DNA from: Hypericum androsaemum | Taxonomy: Eukaryota > Streptophyta > Magnoliopsida > Malpighiales > Hypericaceae | Direction of reading: 5' to 3' | DNA: 64,000 nt | NCBI GenBank assembly: GCA_963995505.1 | Contig: OZ023193.1 | Location: 2,480,001-2,544,000 of the forward strand | In this document: positions 34,189-44,576 of the stretch, in pieces | Position numbering within the stretch: position 1 is the first letter of the stretch | Layout of the letters: each line of letters opens with the position of its first letter | Position numbers and translations under genes: made by a program | Notes under the pieces: model-generated | Seen by the model: the letters and a program-made list of their open reading frames with translations, nothing else | Told to the model about the DNA's origin: nothing | Databases searched by the model: none

Positions 34189-36145
34189 ATGAATTCAGAT
34201 TCGATCATTGTCGTAGGAGAAATAGCCTTCGATTACTCTCCGTACCTCAAGATCTTCAAAGATGGATCCATCGAGAGGCTCGTAGGCACAGAGGTGGTCC
34301 CTCCTGGTCTAGACACAGCGACCAAGGTCACTTCCAAGGACGTCCTCTACTCACCGGAACACAAGCTCAGTTCCAGGCTATACCTACCGGAAAACGCCTC
34401 CCCCGGCCGAAAGCTGCCGCTTCTGATCTATATCCACGGCGGCGCGTTCTGCATCGAGAGACCCTTCTCTCCAACCTACCACAGCTACCTCAACTCCGTC
34501 GTATCGGCGGCCAACGTGGTGGCTGTCTCCGTTGACTATAGGCTGGCCCCCGAGCACCATGTCCCTGCTGCGTACGAAGACTCGTGGGCCGCGCTTCAAT
34601 GGGTGGCCTCCCATGCCGGCGGAGATGGCCCCGAGGAGTGGCTCAACTCCCACGCCGATCTCACTCGGGTGTTCCTCGCCGGCGACAGCGCAGGTTTGTT
34701 ATTTAATTTGCTCTTATAAAATTGGTCAAGAAATATATTTGTTTTTCGCAAAATTTTAAATTTTTTTGACATATTGTCACGTGTATCAAGTGACAGGAAT
34801 TGGGAATGAATAGATTTTGGAGTAGGTGACCTGTCGTCTGGATTTAGGCAGGAAAATTGGTATTGGGCTTTGGGTGACAGCTGGCCCAGGTTTAGTGAGG
34901 GACTATAAATACAAATGTACATAGCTTTTTTTTTAAAGATAAATATTATACCTAATTACAATGTCAATGATTGAACTCTTGACCTCCTTGAAGTTAAACA
35001 ACGCATATGCCACTAAACAACACTTAAACTCTAAACCTTAAACCCTATGCCACTAAACAACGCCTATGCCACTATGCCAAATGCCCGTTGGCACAAATGT
35101 ACATAGCTATAGTGATATTCCAGAAAATTGCCAATAAACGGTTACACGTTTTCCCTTCTATTCTCATCTATCTCTTCCTCTCTAACTCTTCTTCCTAATT
35201 CTTCTTTCTTGATCTTGTTCTTGGACGTGACACATATTTTAAGAATGTTAACTTGTAAGTTTATACATTTGATGACCTATTTAGTAATTATATTATTTTA
35301 AACTTTACGATATTTATACTAGGTTTTATTTCGATCAATTTTTTGACAAGGCTGACGGTCACAACCTTGTAAGAAAGAATTTTAAGCTATATATGTTATA
35401 AATCTAAATATTAATACAAACGCTATTTATACAAAAAAAACTTCAAGATTTTTACAACAGAGCTGAATGTACTGAACATGATTCATGGTTGAGATGGCAC
35501 AAGAACAACAATCTGACATCCATAATAACACTCAATACACATTCTAAAACACAAAACTTAAAAACACTTAATTTATTCTAAATAGTAATACGAAGACTTA
35601 TTTTTATAAAATGTCTCGAATTTTGAATAAGTAAAATTCTGTTTGAAAATTTCCTTCGTCTCACTCGATTCTAATTCGGATTGAATGCAGGTGGCAATAT
35701 ATGTCACCAAATGTCTATCAGGAACGGTAAGGAGAGGTTGCAGGGGATGGGCCTAATTGGTGCGGCACTAATACATCCTTACTTCTGGGGGAAGGAGCCC
35801 GTAGGGAATGAGCCGAAGGAGCCAGAGAGGAGAGCCCCTGCTGATGCTATCTGGCAGTTTGTTTCTCCTTCCTCGAGTGCCGGGTGCGATGACCCTTTAA
35901 TTAATCCCGATTTCGAACTTGGATTAGGCAGCTTAGGGTGCAAGAAGGTGCTCGTGATTGTCGCAGAGAAGGATATGGTGAGGGACAGAGGATGGCTATA
36001 TTACGAGAAGTTGAAGGAGAGCGGCTGGGGCGGGAAAGTTGAGTTTATGGAGATTAAAGGAGAGGGCCACGTGTTTCATCTTGAAAACTCGACTTGTGAT
36101 AATGCAGTTGCTATGCTTCAGAAAGTGGTTTCTTTCATCAAGTAA
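34189..36145 (+). CDS. CXE-D: class-I plant carboxylesterase, two exons
   Basis: Predicted soluble esterase of 319 residues. Exons are 34189-34693 and 35691-36145; the 997-bp intron (GTTTGT...GAATGCAG) is phase 1 in Gly169. Oxyanion motif HGGAF (83-87), [10 protein letters not shown] intact, nucleophile Ser167 (GDSAG), Asp263 (AEKD), His295 (GHVFHL). Exon 1 has exactly the length of CXE-C exon 1 (505 bp) and long near-identical stretches. The intron holds a small direct-repeat patch (about 35000-35090, ATGCCACTAAACAAC units) with a short telomere-like run (CTAAACCTTAAACCCTA). The upstream region is a tandem duplicate with large retroelement insertions more than 1.2 kb away. Substrate unknown. 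Confidence 0.95.
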
Positions 36146-38011
36146 GCGTGAGGGTGTCTATGTAACACCTATTTCCAAATGATTCTTATGGTTTTATTAT
36201 TCGTAAAATTTGAATAACTTGTTAAATATATGATTTTTTTTAATCAGCTGAAATGATTAGTTGTCAAAATTATCTTTAGTACACGTGGTGTGTTAAGTTG
36301 AGGACTTTTGGAACAGTTGATTAATCAATGTGGCTAATATTTTTCATTGTCTTGAAATGCTACTTTTTATGTTTTAAGGCAACCTGTGTATCCCGCGTTT
36401 TAAAAGCCGGTTGGACTGGAAGTTGCAACAGTGCTGATAAATTAGCTGAGATTTCGAATTATTAGTGAAAAGCTCATCTATGAAATTGAATGTCCCCCGT
36501 TCCTCACCAAGAAAAAGACAAAAAAAAAGACAGAATTTTTTCTCAAAAAAAAAAAGAAAAAGACAGAATTTGAATAAACCTTTATATGTATCTTAAGATT
36601 AGAAAGACACAAAAAAATTTGGGGATACAGTAAAGGAAACTATCAAACTTATAATTGTCCTCGATTGCATTTCGAATTTGGAGGATAAAAAAAATTTTTT
36701 AAAAAAATTTGCTCAACGAGTGACAGATGTCTCCACGGACATTCCGTAGCAGAGGGAAAATGGTGGGCCGCAACTGGAAGGACCTAAAACTACCCACATT
36801 AGTGAGCGGATCCAATCCGCTTACGCAATAAATAATTAATTTCTCTCTCATTAAATTACTATTCAATCCAATCCAATCCAACCCAATCTTTTATCATCTT
36901 TATTGGTGATCTCATCCAATCCGCTCACTAAATAAATAATTAATTTCTCTCTCATCCACATATTATATAAATTAATATTTATATTTATATATAAATTATA
37001 ATAAATATATAAAATTATACGTCTATAATTATAACAAGGAAAAAATTAAAATAAAATAACAAATTTAAGATTACAAAGTTAGAAAACAAAATTAGAAAGA
37101 AATAAATCGAGCTACAAATAGATGTCGAAAATATATTTGAAGTCAATAGTCGAGCAAGTTACGAAGATGAGTTTCGGTTGGGGAGCCACAACTTTTTATT
37201 TCGGAATCCGATTAAGTTGATTCAAGTTGCTTTGTGAAGGTGAGACGTATATCTACAATTTTTTTGTTTATGACTTCTTCAAATTCAGAGTGTAAGAATA
37301 TCAAAAATACATTTGAAGTTAATATTAGACCAAATTACAAGCGTTCAAAGTTTAAATACAAGATTGTGTATCAAAATATGTCAATATTTGGCTCTATTTA
37401 TAGAGAGTTGAAAAATAATAATTTCTATATTTTTATTTTTATTTTTATCAAAATATATTATTAATTATGATAACCAAATAAATAATATCTACTAGTATCT
37501 ATTTTAACGAATTATATTGTCTCACATATCACTAGGATTAGATTAAGATAAGAAAAAAAAATCCCGAGCGTCGATCGGCCAGCCGAGCGGCTCGGCCCAA
37601 ATCTGTCCATTTTCTATTTTTTTTTTTAATTTCTTCTTTGTCCTTATATGGTGATCGCTCGGCCGCGCTCACCAATACAAGTAGTCTAATGGTCCAGCAA
37701 GTTGGGGAGCTGGCTACCTTAAGAGACCTATCTATTAAGAGAGCTCGGGCCTTGGGCGAAGAAGGTGCTTGTGGATATTGCACAAAAAAAAAACTAAGAA
37801 AAGGTTTATTGAAGTATCAATTGAATTTTATATCCTTTGATTTTAAATGTATTAAATGAGTGACTAAATTTCATATTTTGACACTTAAATAACACATGTA
37901 ATTTCTTTCTTGTTACCCAGCCTAGATCTGGATCGCCACATGCACTGTCAGATGGCTAATGACAAGTCTTTTGAATCCACGTGGTACTTACCTACCAGAC
38001 CCGGCATATAA
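36146..38011. other. AT-rich intergenic region
   Basis: No gene recognised. There are small direct repeats near 36520-36570 (AAAGACAGAATTT units), and a block around 36825-36960 repeats CAATCCGCT...AATAAATAATTAATTTCTCTCTCAT twice. 37560-37790 is GC-richer and ends in an A-run, possibly an old retro-insert. Confidence 0.45.
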
Positions 38012-39175
38012 AAAAAATTAGAAAAAAATATACTTAAATACCCTATAATTTCATCGATTATCGTATCACTATAAATTACCAAATTTATTTATAATTTAAA
38101 AAAAAATCCTCTCTTCCCCTGCAGTCCTTTCTCTCTCGTGAAACAAATAGGCTACATCAAGTCAAAGATACAGCAAAAAGCAATAGCATTTATCATCAAA
38201 CAGAAGCACCAAGCAGCTAATTACCTGTAATTAGTAAATTAAAAATTCGAGGGAACACAACAAAGAAAAGAGAAGCATTACGCCTAAAACAATCTGATCG
38301 GGTCTTCGTTTCTTGGGGCCAATTAGGTCCAGATCGTCGGAGGCGAGCAGGCCAGCCATTCTACGGGTCGAGTCAGGGCGGACAAGAGCGGAGGGGCTCG
38401 TGAAAGCAGAAGAAAAAGGAGGAGGTGGGATCGGTAAATTGTCGATTTTCTAACCCATTATGATGACCGGTGAGACGAGAGGGGCGCTGGAGGTCGTGGC
38501 AGAACCCACGACGCTTGGTCCTCCTAGGGGCGGCCACGAGAGAGGAGGAGGCTCAACCGGTGATTGTCAACAGGAGGCTCCTCCTGGGGGCCACCGCGGC
38601 ACGGGGTGAGGCGACGTCCACGTCAGCGCCTCCTTCTCCCACTCATCACCGTCCCACTGAGAGTTCAATGTCGGGGCGTCAAGTACAATGACATCGGAGG
38701 AGTCGCTAGGGTTCGGGGAGGTCGAGGATGTCCAGGAGCGAAGGCTTTTGCTGGGTTGGAGGATGGCCGAGCTTGAGGTTTTGAAACGACGTCGGATTGT
38801 TGGGTTAGAGTTGAGACTGTTGTTCCTGTTTTAGATTAAGCTTAAAGAGGAAGTGGGTTTTATTGAGGAAGAAGAGAGAGGACGAGAGGGGGTTAATGAA
38901 TATTTTGTAAAATCTATAAATAAATTTGGTACTAATATAATAATTTATCCACCGTCATGTCAGTATCGAGTAATCATAGTCTAAGCCACGTGGCAGTCCA
39001 CGTTGGCTATAAATGACATCGTTCGCCAAAAAAAAACTCGGACTGGACCTCGAGACAGGTCCGTGATAAAAATTAAAATAAGTTAGACCTATTTTACGGT
39101 TTTAAAACCACAAGATATCTAAATAATAATCGATAAAAGTACGTGATAGTTATATATACTTTTCCCTAAAAATTA
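38012..39175. mobile_element. MULE-like element (1146 bp) ending 91 bp before CXE-E
   Basis: Ends at 38021 and 39166. The flanks AAAAAATTA (38012-38020) and TAAAAATTA (39167-39175) match at 8 of 9 positions. The outer arms are imperfect inverted repeats (AAAAAATATACTTAAATA against GGGAAAAGTATATATAACTA, followed by ATCGATTAT in both). The interior, 38280-38870, is GC-rich with short frames and could be captured sequence. Because it ends 91 bp before the CXE-E start codon, part of that gene's promoter may be element-derived. Confidence 0.65.
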
Positions 39176-39210
39176 TACAGCTAGCGTTGACTTAGCTAGC
39201 TTCGTCTTAC

Positions 39211-39218
39211 ATATATAC
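39211..39218 (+). promoter_or_regulatory. TATA-like box of CXE-E
   Basis: ATATATA about 40-47 bp before the CXE-E ATG, in the short stretch between the MULE and the gene. Confidence 0.4.
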
Positions 39219-39257
39219 ATAATAAGACACATCCTTGCACTAAACCTTAGAAGGACG

Positions 39258-40184
39258 ATGTCAACTCATGAAACCCAACAAGTCACCCACGAGTTCCGCG
39301 TTTTCCGTGTATACAAAGACGGCCGCCTGGAGTTCCTCAAACCCATACCCGACGAAAAGACCCCGCCGGGAGAGGACCCCGTCACCGGAGTCCGCTCCAA
39401 GGACGTGACCATCTCCACCGACCCCCCGGTCTCGGCACGTATCTTCCTACCGAGACTCCAACACCCATCCCGCCGGAGAAAACTCCCCGTCCTTGTCTAC
39501 GCCCACGGCGGCGCCTTCTGCAGGATGTCCGCCTTCTCTTCTCTGTACCACCGCCACTGCTCCGCATTGACCACGGCGGCAGAAGCCATCGTGGTGTCAG
39601 CCGACTACGGCCTCTTCCCGGCCCGGCCAATCCCCGCCTGCTACGACGACTCGTGGGCCGTGCTCCAATGGGTCGCGGCCCACGTCGACGGAACCGGGCC
39701 GGAGCCCTGGCTGAACCAGCACGCTGACCTGGGGAGGCTCTTCGTGGGCGGGGACAGCTCCGGAGGGAACATAACCCACACGCTGGCCTTCCGGGCCGGG
39801 TCGGTCGGGCTCCCCACAGGAGCGAACCTGGTCGGGGCAATAATGGTGCACCCGTTCTTCGGGGGGACCGACGCCGACGAGATGTGGCTGTACATGTGCC
39901 CGACGAACATCGGAGGACTGGACGATCCCAGGATGAACCCGCCCGGAGAGGATCTGGCCAGGCTCGGATGCGAGCGGGTGCTCATTTTCGTCGCCGGGAA
40001 GGATCCCTACAAAGGACCCGGAGAGGGGTATTTCGAGCGGCTGAAGAGGAGCGGGTGGAAGGGGACTGTGAAGCTGGTCGAGAACGAGGGTCAGGGACAT
40101 GTCTTCCACTTGATGCCCGGTGCTGACGTGGAAAAGGCCAGAGATTTGATTCAGGAGATCGTCTCCTTCATTAAGCAAGGTTAA
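39258..40184 (+). CDS. CXE-E: intronless class-I plant carboxylesterase, GC-rich
   Basis: Predicted esterase of 308 residues in one exon. Oxyanion motif HGGAF (83-87). The YRLAPEH block reads DYGLFPARPIP, losing the usual Arg, Ala and Glu. Nucleophile Ser167 in GDSSG, Asp249 in AGKD, His281 in GHVFHL, so the triad is intact. The segment after Asp (PYKGPGEGYFE) lacks the LRDRGW motif of the neighbours. Base composition is much GC-richer than the other genes, with strong G/C preference at third codon positions. It clusters loosely with CXE-A (GDSSG, PEPWxNxHADxGR). A degenerate likeness of its 3' flank occurs at 57365-57725. Substrate unknown. Confidence 0.93.
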   Translation: MSTHETQQVTHEFRVFRVYKDGRLEFLKPIPDEKTPPGEDPVTGVRSKDVTISTDPPVSARIFLPRLQHPSRRRKLPVLVYAHGGAFCRMSAFSSLYHRHCSALTTAAEAIVVSADYGLFPARPIPACYDDSWAVLQWVAAHVDGTGPEPWLNQHADLGRLFVGGDSSGGNITHTLAFRAGSVGLPTGANLVGAIMVHPFFGGTDADEMWLYMCPTNIGGLDDPRMNPPGEDLARLGCERVLIFVAGKDPYKGPGEGYFERLKRSGWKGTVKLVENEGQGHVFHLMPGADVEKARDLIQEIVSFIKQG

Positions 40185-41040
40185 TTGATGTATGACATGG
40201 TAACTAGGTTGTCTCCTTTGTGTTTAATGACGGTGGATCTTATATGGAATGGATAATCAAGGTGTTGTTATTTCATTTGGGGATATGAATTTGATTCGGT
40301 ACTTCAAAGTAGAATTTTTTTTTTAATATAGAGTCACAAATTTTTTCCCAATTTGTTGCGAGGGAGTCGCATTCATTTCGAAATCCTGCCGTATACACTA
40401 GCTAGCTAGTTCACAGAATAAATCGGCAACATTGAGCAGCAAACTAACTTCTTACAAATCAATTTGTTTCACATATTAAATGATTTAAATTTACTTAAAA
40501 ATCTTAATTTTAAGTTCAAGAATCTAAATTTTTTTATTGATAAGTCATTTTTAAATATGATTCAATAATATTCGACTTTAAATATTTTTTAAAAATAAAC
40601 TAGCTTTTTACAAATGGAAGTAAGAGTAAGAAGTGTAAGTCTGGTAACAAGGTTAGCTGAACATCCGTTGGCTTCTTATTACACATGGCCACCTAACACG
40701 TTTGGTGCTGTATATATTCTAGTTTGTACGTGGTCACGACACGTTTTGGAATACTCAAATAACAAAATCATAATCACTACGTTACATCTAATTTGGTTAT
40801 AAACTTTAATTGAATCGACTGATCTATGTACAACTCGATTAATATATATAAATTATGTCAAAAAAATTCTAAAAAAATTTGATAAATTAGATATTTAATT
40901 AAATTAAAATAACTTAGAATCATAAAAAAAATCCATATATATTTTGCCATTTGAATTCCTTTTCTAATTGTCATCTAGAACTACCACTATATATCTTGTA
41001 GAATCGAGCAATCCTCCATCTTAAAAACCCTCCAGCTATA
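40185..41040. other. CXE-E 3' flank and CXE-F promoter
   Basis: AT-rich. Contains CXE-E downstream sequence that recurs near 57.4-57.7 kb, and a TATATAT box at about 40988-40994, some 47 bp before the CXE-F start codon. Confidence 0.5.
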
Positions 41041-42003
41041 ATGGACCCTACAAACCCAGAGGAAGAGATTACAGAAGACATCTCCTTGCTCATAAAGATA
41101 CATGAAGACGGGAAGATAGAGAGGCTCAAGGGCACCGAGGTTGTCCCCCCAGGCGTTGACCCCCAAACCAATGTCCAATCCAAGGACATCGTCATCTCCC
41201 AAGAACCCTACATCTCTTCCAGGTTTTACCTCTCAAAGGACACAAAACCAAACCGCAAGCTACCCCTCTTAGTTTACTACCACGGCGGCGTTTTCGCCAT
41301 CGAATCCGCCTTCTCCCCTCTCTACCACAGATACCTCAACAGCTTGGTCTCCGAGGCGAATATAGTCGCGGTCTCCGTTGACTATAGGAGGGTCCCGGAA
41401 CACCCAATTCCGATTCCTTACGAGGACTCGTGGGCTGCACTCAGATGGGTCGCCTTCCATTCCGATGGAGACGGGCCTGAAGAGTGGATCAACTCCCACG
41501 CTGACCTCGCTAGGGTTTTCTTGGCTGGTGATAGCGCAGGTGGCAACATATCACACAATATTGGGATCAGGTTTGGAGAAGAGAAGCTTGGTGGGATTGA
41601 CATTATTGGGATTGTTTTAGCCCAGCCTTACTTCTGGGGGAAGGAGCCAATAGCCAACGAGCCGGGTTCAGGAACAGTGAAGAGGGTCAAGGTCGACGAC
41701 TTCTGGGTTTTTGCTGCTCCTAATTCCAGTGGCAACGATGACCCTTTGATCAACCCGGTGTTTAATCCTAAACTGGCTAAGTTGGGGTGCAAGAGAGTAC
41801 TTGTTGCGATCGCTGAGAAGGATTTCTTGAGAGAGAGAGGGTGGTTCTACTATGAGCTTCTGAGCAAGTGTGGGTGGGGTGGAGTTGTTGAGATCATGGA
41901 GGCTAAAGGCGAGGATCATGTGTTCCATTTGTTTAATCCCAGTTGCGATAATGCCTTGGAGTTTCTCAAAAGAGTTGCTTCTTTCCTGAACCTGGACCCG
42001 TGA
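41041..42003 (+). CDS. CXE-F: intronless class-I plant carboxylesterase
   Basis: Predicted soluble esterase of 320 residues in one exon. Oxyanion motif HGGVF (81-85), with Val where Gly is usual, as in CXE-A. SVDYRRVPEHPIP is close to consensus, nucleophile Ser165 (GDSAGGN), DPLINP near 234, Asp261 (AEKD), His293 (DHVFHL). It resembles CXE-B/C/D in sequence (GPEEWxNSHADL, PYFWGKEP) but has no intron at the GDSAG site. It is the last plus-strand gene, convergent with CXE-G. A short inverted copy of its C-terminal coding end lies 550 bp downstream. Confidence 0.95.
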   Translation: MDPTNPEEEITEDISLLIKIHEDGKIERLKGTEVVPPGVDPQTNVQSKDIVISQEPYISSRFYLSKDTKPNRKLPLLVYYHGGVFAIESAFSPLYHRYLNSLVSEANIVAVSVDYRRVPEHPIPIPYEDSWAALRWVAFHSDGDGPEEWINSHADLARVFLAGDSAGGNISHNIGIRFGEEKLGGIDIIGIVLAQPYFWGKEPIANEPGSGTVKRVKVDDFWVFAAPNSSGNDDPLINPVFNPKLAKLGCKRVLVAIAEKDFLRERGWFYYELLSKCGWGGVVEIMEAKGEDHVFHLFNPSCDNALEFLKRVASFLNLDP

Positions 42004-42551
42004 TATTTCTTTGTTGGCTTTTTTTATAATACTCGCTGTCCTAATATTTTATTTGATTGGTTTATTTAACTTTGATATAAGTACGATTTTTTAAATTGTT
42101 AAAATTTTTCTAACAAGTATTCGATGTTAATAGTAACGTTTTGAACATGAACTTGATACTAAACAACTTTGTTGGTTTATTATGAGCTCCTCTGTAAATG
42201 GGCTAAAATTTAATACTAATGTTAAAAAAAACTCTTTTTCTTAAATGGAGTCATCGGAAAAAAGAATTCATTTTGATATTTTCGGATCGGCGCCGAGAAA
42301 CGGCAATAGAGATCCGTTCCCATGTCAGAAAACAGCGAAAGAGGAGCATTTTCTAGAAAAGTTATTTTGCCATTTTCTGGCATGAAAAAGAGCTCTATCG
42401 CCGTTTCTCGGTGCTAGAAAATGGGCATTTTTCGGTTACATCAAATATTTTCCGACAACCTGGAAGAATTTTATGAACTTTTAAAATTTCTATTTCATTA
42501 AAATTTTGGATTAATCAGAGCAGGATACCAAAAAATAAAAAAAAAACAGTT
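42004..42551. other. Intergenic with an imperfect inverted repeat
   Basis: Around 42285-42415, GGCGCCGAGAAACGGCAATAGA and the complement-like TCTATCGCCGTTTCTCGGTG form an imperfect stem roughly 110-130 bp across, perhaps a foldback MITE. Nothing else was recognised. Confidence 0.45.
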
Positions 42552-42646
42552 CAGGGCATTATGGCAACTGGGATTAAACAAATGGAACATATGTCCCTCG
42601 CCTTTAGCCTCCATAATCTCAACAACTCCTCCCCACCCACATTTAC
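42552..42646 (-). pseudogene. Inverted fragment of a CXE-F-like C-terminus
   Basis: On the minus strand it reads KCGWGGVVEIMEAKG followed by EGHMFHLFNPSCHNA, matching CXE-F residues about 276-305 almost exactly. Only about 95 bp is preserved. It carries the catalytic-His motif but no gene around it. Orientation agrees with the G-I block, not with CXE-F. Confidence 0.85.
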
Positions 42647-43616
42647 CCGGCTAAAATTCGTAAGCAGTGTTAAGAAAATCTCTTTACTTAAATGTTGTCC
42701 CGATATGGTTGTTGTCTCGTCAAACTAGGGATGGCAGAGGGTCGGATCATATCTTTAAAAAGGTTTACTTAAAGTACGAAACTTATGAATTTCTACCCTA
42801 CTTTTACTCGTTTAACCTACTTTGGACATTACCCTATCTAGATATTCATTAGATCCTAATTAGATCTCTTTATCTTTATTTTTTACTCATAATTATAATA
42901 GAATTCTCAAATATTCTAAAATATACGTCATGATATAGACTCCAAAATTCTAAGTACATATAATTCTGATTTTCTTTATTGATATACTAGATATTTCATC
43001 ATTAATCTTAACAAAGTCATTATGATTTATTTGAATTTATATATATAACTAAAATTTTATTTTTAAAAATTATCAAAAATATCTTGCATTTAATTAAAAG
43101 GTCGGATTCTGCAGATTCTGTTGACCTTTTGGACCTTGAAAATAAAGATATGGATCTAGTAATGAAATTTTTCGAGAGCCTAAGGTAGGATATGCGTCCA
43201 ACTTCTAAACTAAGATATGATAGAGTCCAATACCCTATCATACCTTATCCATCGCCATCTGTACCTCGAACAATAATAATACCTAGCTCCATAGGAAATA
43301 AAATTATGAAATAATACCTACCCAACTTTGTTCAGGAGATGGTTGCGCTTTATTTTATTTTTAGGAAATTCCGCAAAAGCATGGATTTATATTGAAACAT
43401 TTAGATCAATAAGTCCAACAAGGAAACTACTTCTCATAAAAACATAAAAGACAATAAATAAAAACCGAAAAATCAGAATCAAACAAATTTGAACATGGCA
43501 TCTCCAACGTGATTGTCTTATCTTCGAATTTGGCGAAGAGCCATTTGATACTAAAAAGGAAATAACAAGTACATTGCATGATACATCAAATATAACCATT
43601 TGAGGCTACTCCTTCA
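42647..43616. other. Intergenic, possible hAT-like MITE
   Basis: About 42726-43255 begins AGGGATGGCAGAGGGTCGGA and ends ATCCATCGCCATCTGTACC, weakly inverted, as in hAT-related elements. No 8-bp target duplication could be confirmed. Otherwise AT-rich. Confidence 0.35.
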
Positions 43617-44576
43617 TTATTTGATGAAGTCGACAACTTTTCGCTGAAGAGCCTTGGCATTCTCGCAACTAGGGTTAAAAAAATGGAAGACATGATCTTC
43701 ACCTTCGGCCTCCATAATCTCCACTTCCCCTCCCCATCCACTGTTCTTGAGCGTCTCATAAAAATCCCACCCTCTATCTCTCAACAAATCCTTCCCAGCG
43801 ATGGCTATAAACACCTTGGAGCACCCCAGCCTTGCCAGATTTGGCTCAAACATAGGGTTTAGTAAAGGGTCATCGCACCCACCAGAGCTAGGGCACAGCA
43901 ACTCCCACAGCTTGTCTAACCTTTCCTTGTCACCCAAGAATCTCTTCAACGACCTGTCGTCCTCCGAACCGATCGGTTGCTCTCCCCAGAAGAAGGGATG
44001 CACCAAAACAACCCCCAACAGGTCAACTTCTCCCGCCAGCTTCCGTTGACCATGCCTCATCGCCATGTTGTACGCTATATTGCCACCTGCACTGTCGCCT
44101 CCCAAGTAGACCTTGTTAAAGTCAGCGCGTGAGTTGAGCCACTCCTCCGGTCCGGACCCGCCCGAATGTGAGGCGACCCACTTGAGGGCGGCCCATGAGT
44201 CGTCGAAAGCTGCGGGGAGGAGGTGCTCCGGTGCCCTCCGGTAGTCAACGGATACGACGAGGACGTTAGCCTCTTGGGCCAGTTGGGTAAGGTAGCTATG
44301 GTACATGGCCGAGAAGGCGGATTCAATGACGAAACCACCCCCGTGGAAGTAAACCAGAAGCGGTAATTTGTGGGGAGATTTCGTCTCCTTTGGGGTTGGG
44401 AGGTAAATTCTGGAGGATAATTCTGCTTCTTGTGAGTAAATTACGTCCTTGGATTGGACACCGGAGGTGGGATCGTCCATTGACGGAGGCACGATCTGGG
44501 TGCCGAAGAGCCTATCCACATGGCCATCTTTGTAGATGACGAACAGAGGAGGAAAGTTCAGGGCGATTTCCGACAT
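43617..44576 (-). CDS. CXE-G: intronless class-I plant carboxylesterase
   Basis: Predicted soluble esterase of 319 residues on the minus strand. The start is the ATG at 44574-44576 (MSEIALNFPP), which aligns with the other members; the frame extends upstream without another ATG. Canonical motifs: HGGGF (78-82), SVDYRRAPEH, nucleophile Ser162 (GDSAGGN), DPLLNP near 236, Asp263 (AGKD), His295 (DHVFHF). It is the most canonical of the minus-strand genes and the closest in style to CXE-H and -I (FVIExxFS, LxQLAxEANV). No intron. It converges on CXE-F. Substrate unknown. Confidence 0.96.
   Translation of the reverse strand: MSEIALNFPPLFVIYKDGHVDRLFGTQIVPPSMDDPTSGVQSKDVIYSQEAELSSRIYLPTPKETKSPHKLPLLVYFHGGGFVIESAFSAMYHSYLTQLAQEANVLVVSVDYRRAPEHLLPAAFDDSWAALKWVASHSGGSGPEEWLNSRADFNKVYLGGDSAGGNIAYNMAMRHGQRKLAGEVDLLGVVLVHPFFWGEQPIGSEDDRSLKRFLGDKERLDKLWELLCPSSGGCDDPLLNPMFEPNLARLGCSKVFIAIAGKDLLRDRGWDFYETLKNSGWGGEVEIMEAEGEDHVFHFFNPSCENAKALQRKVVDFIK

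Noticed and set aside
36520..36570. AAAGACAGAATTT direct repeats as a TE duplication
   Set aside because: Only a small A-rich duplication, with no inserted sequence between the copies.
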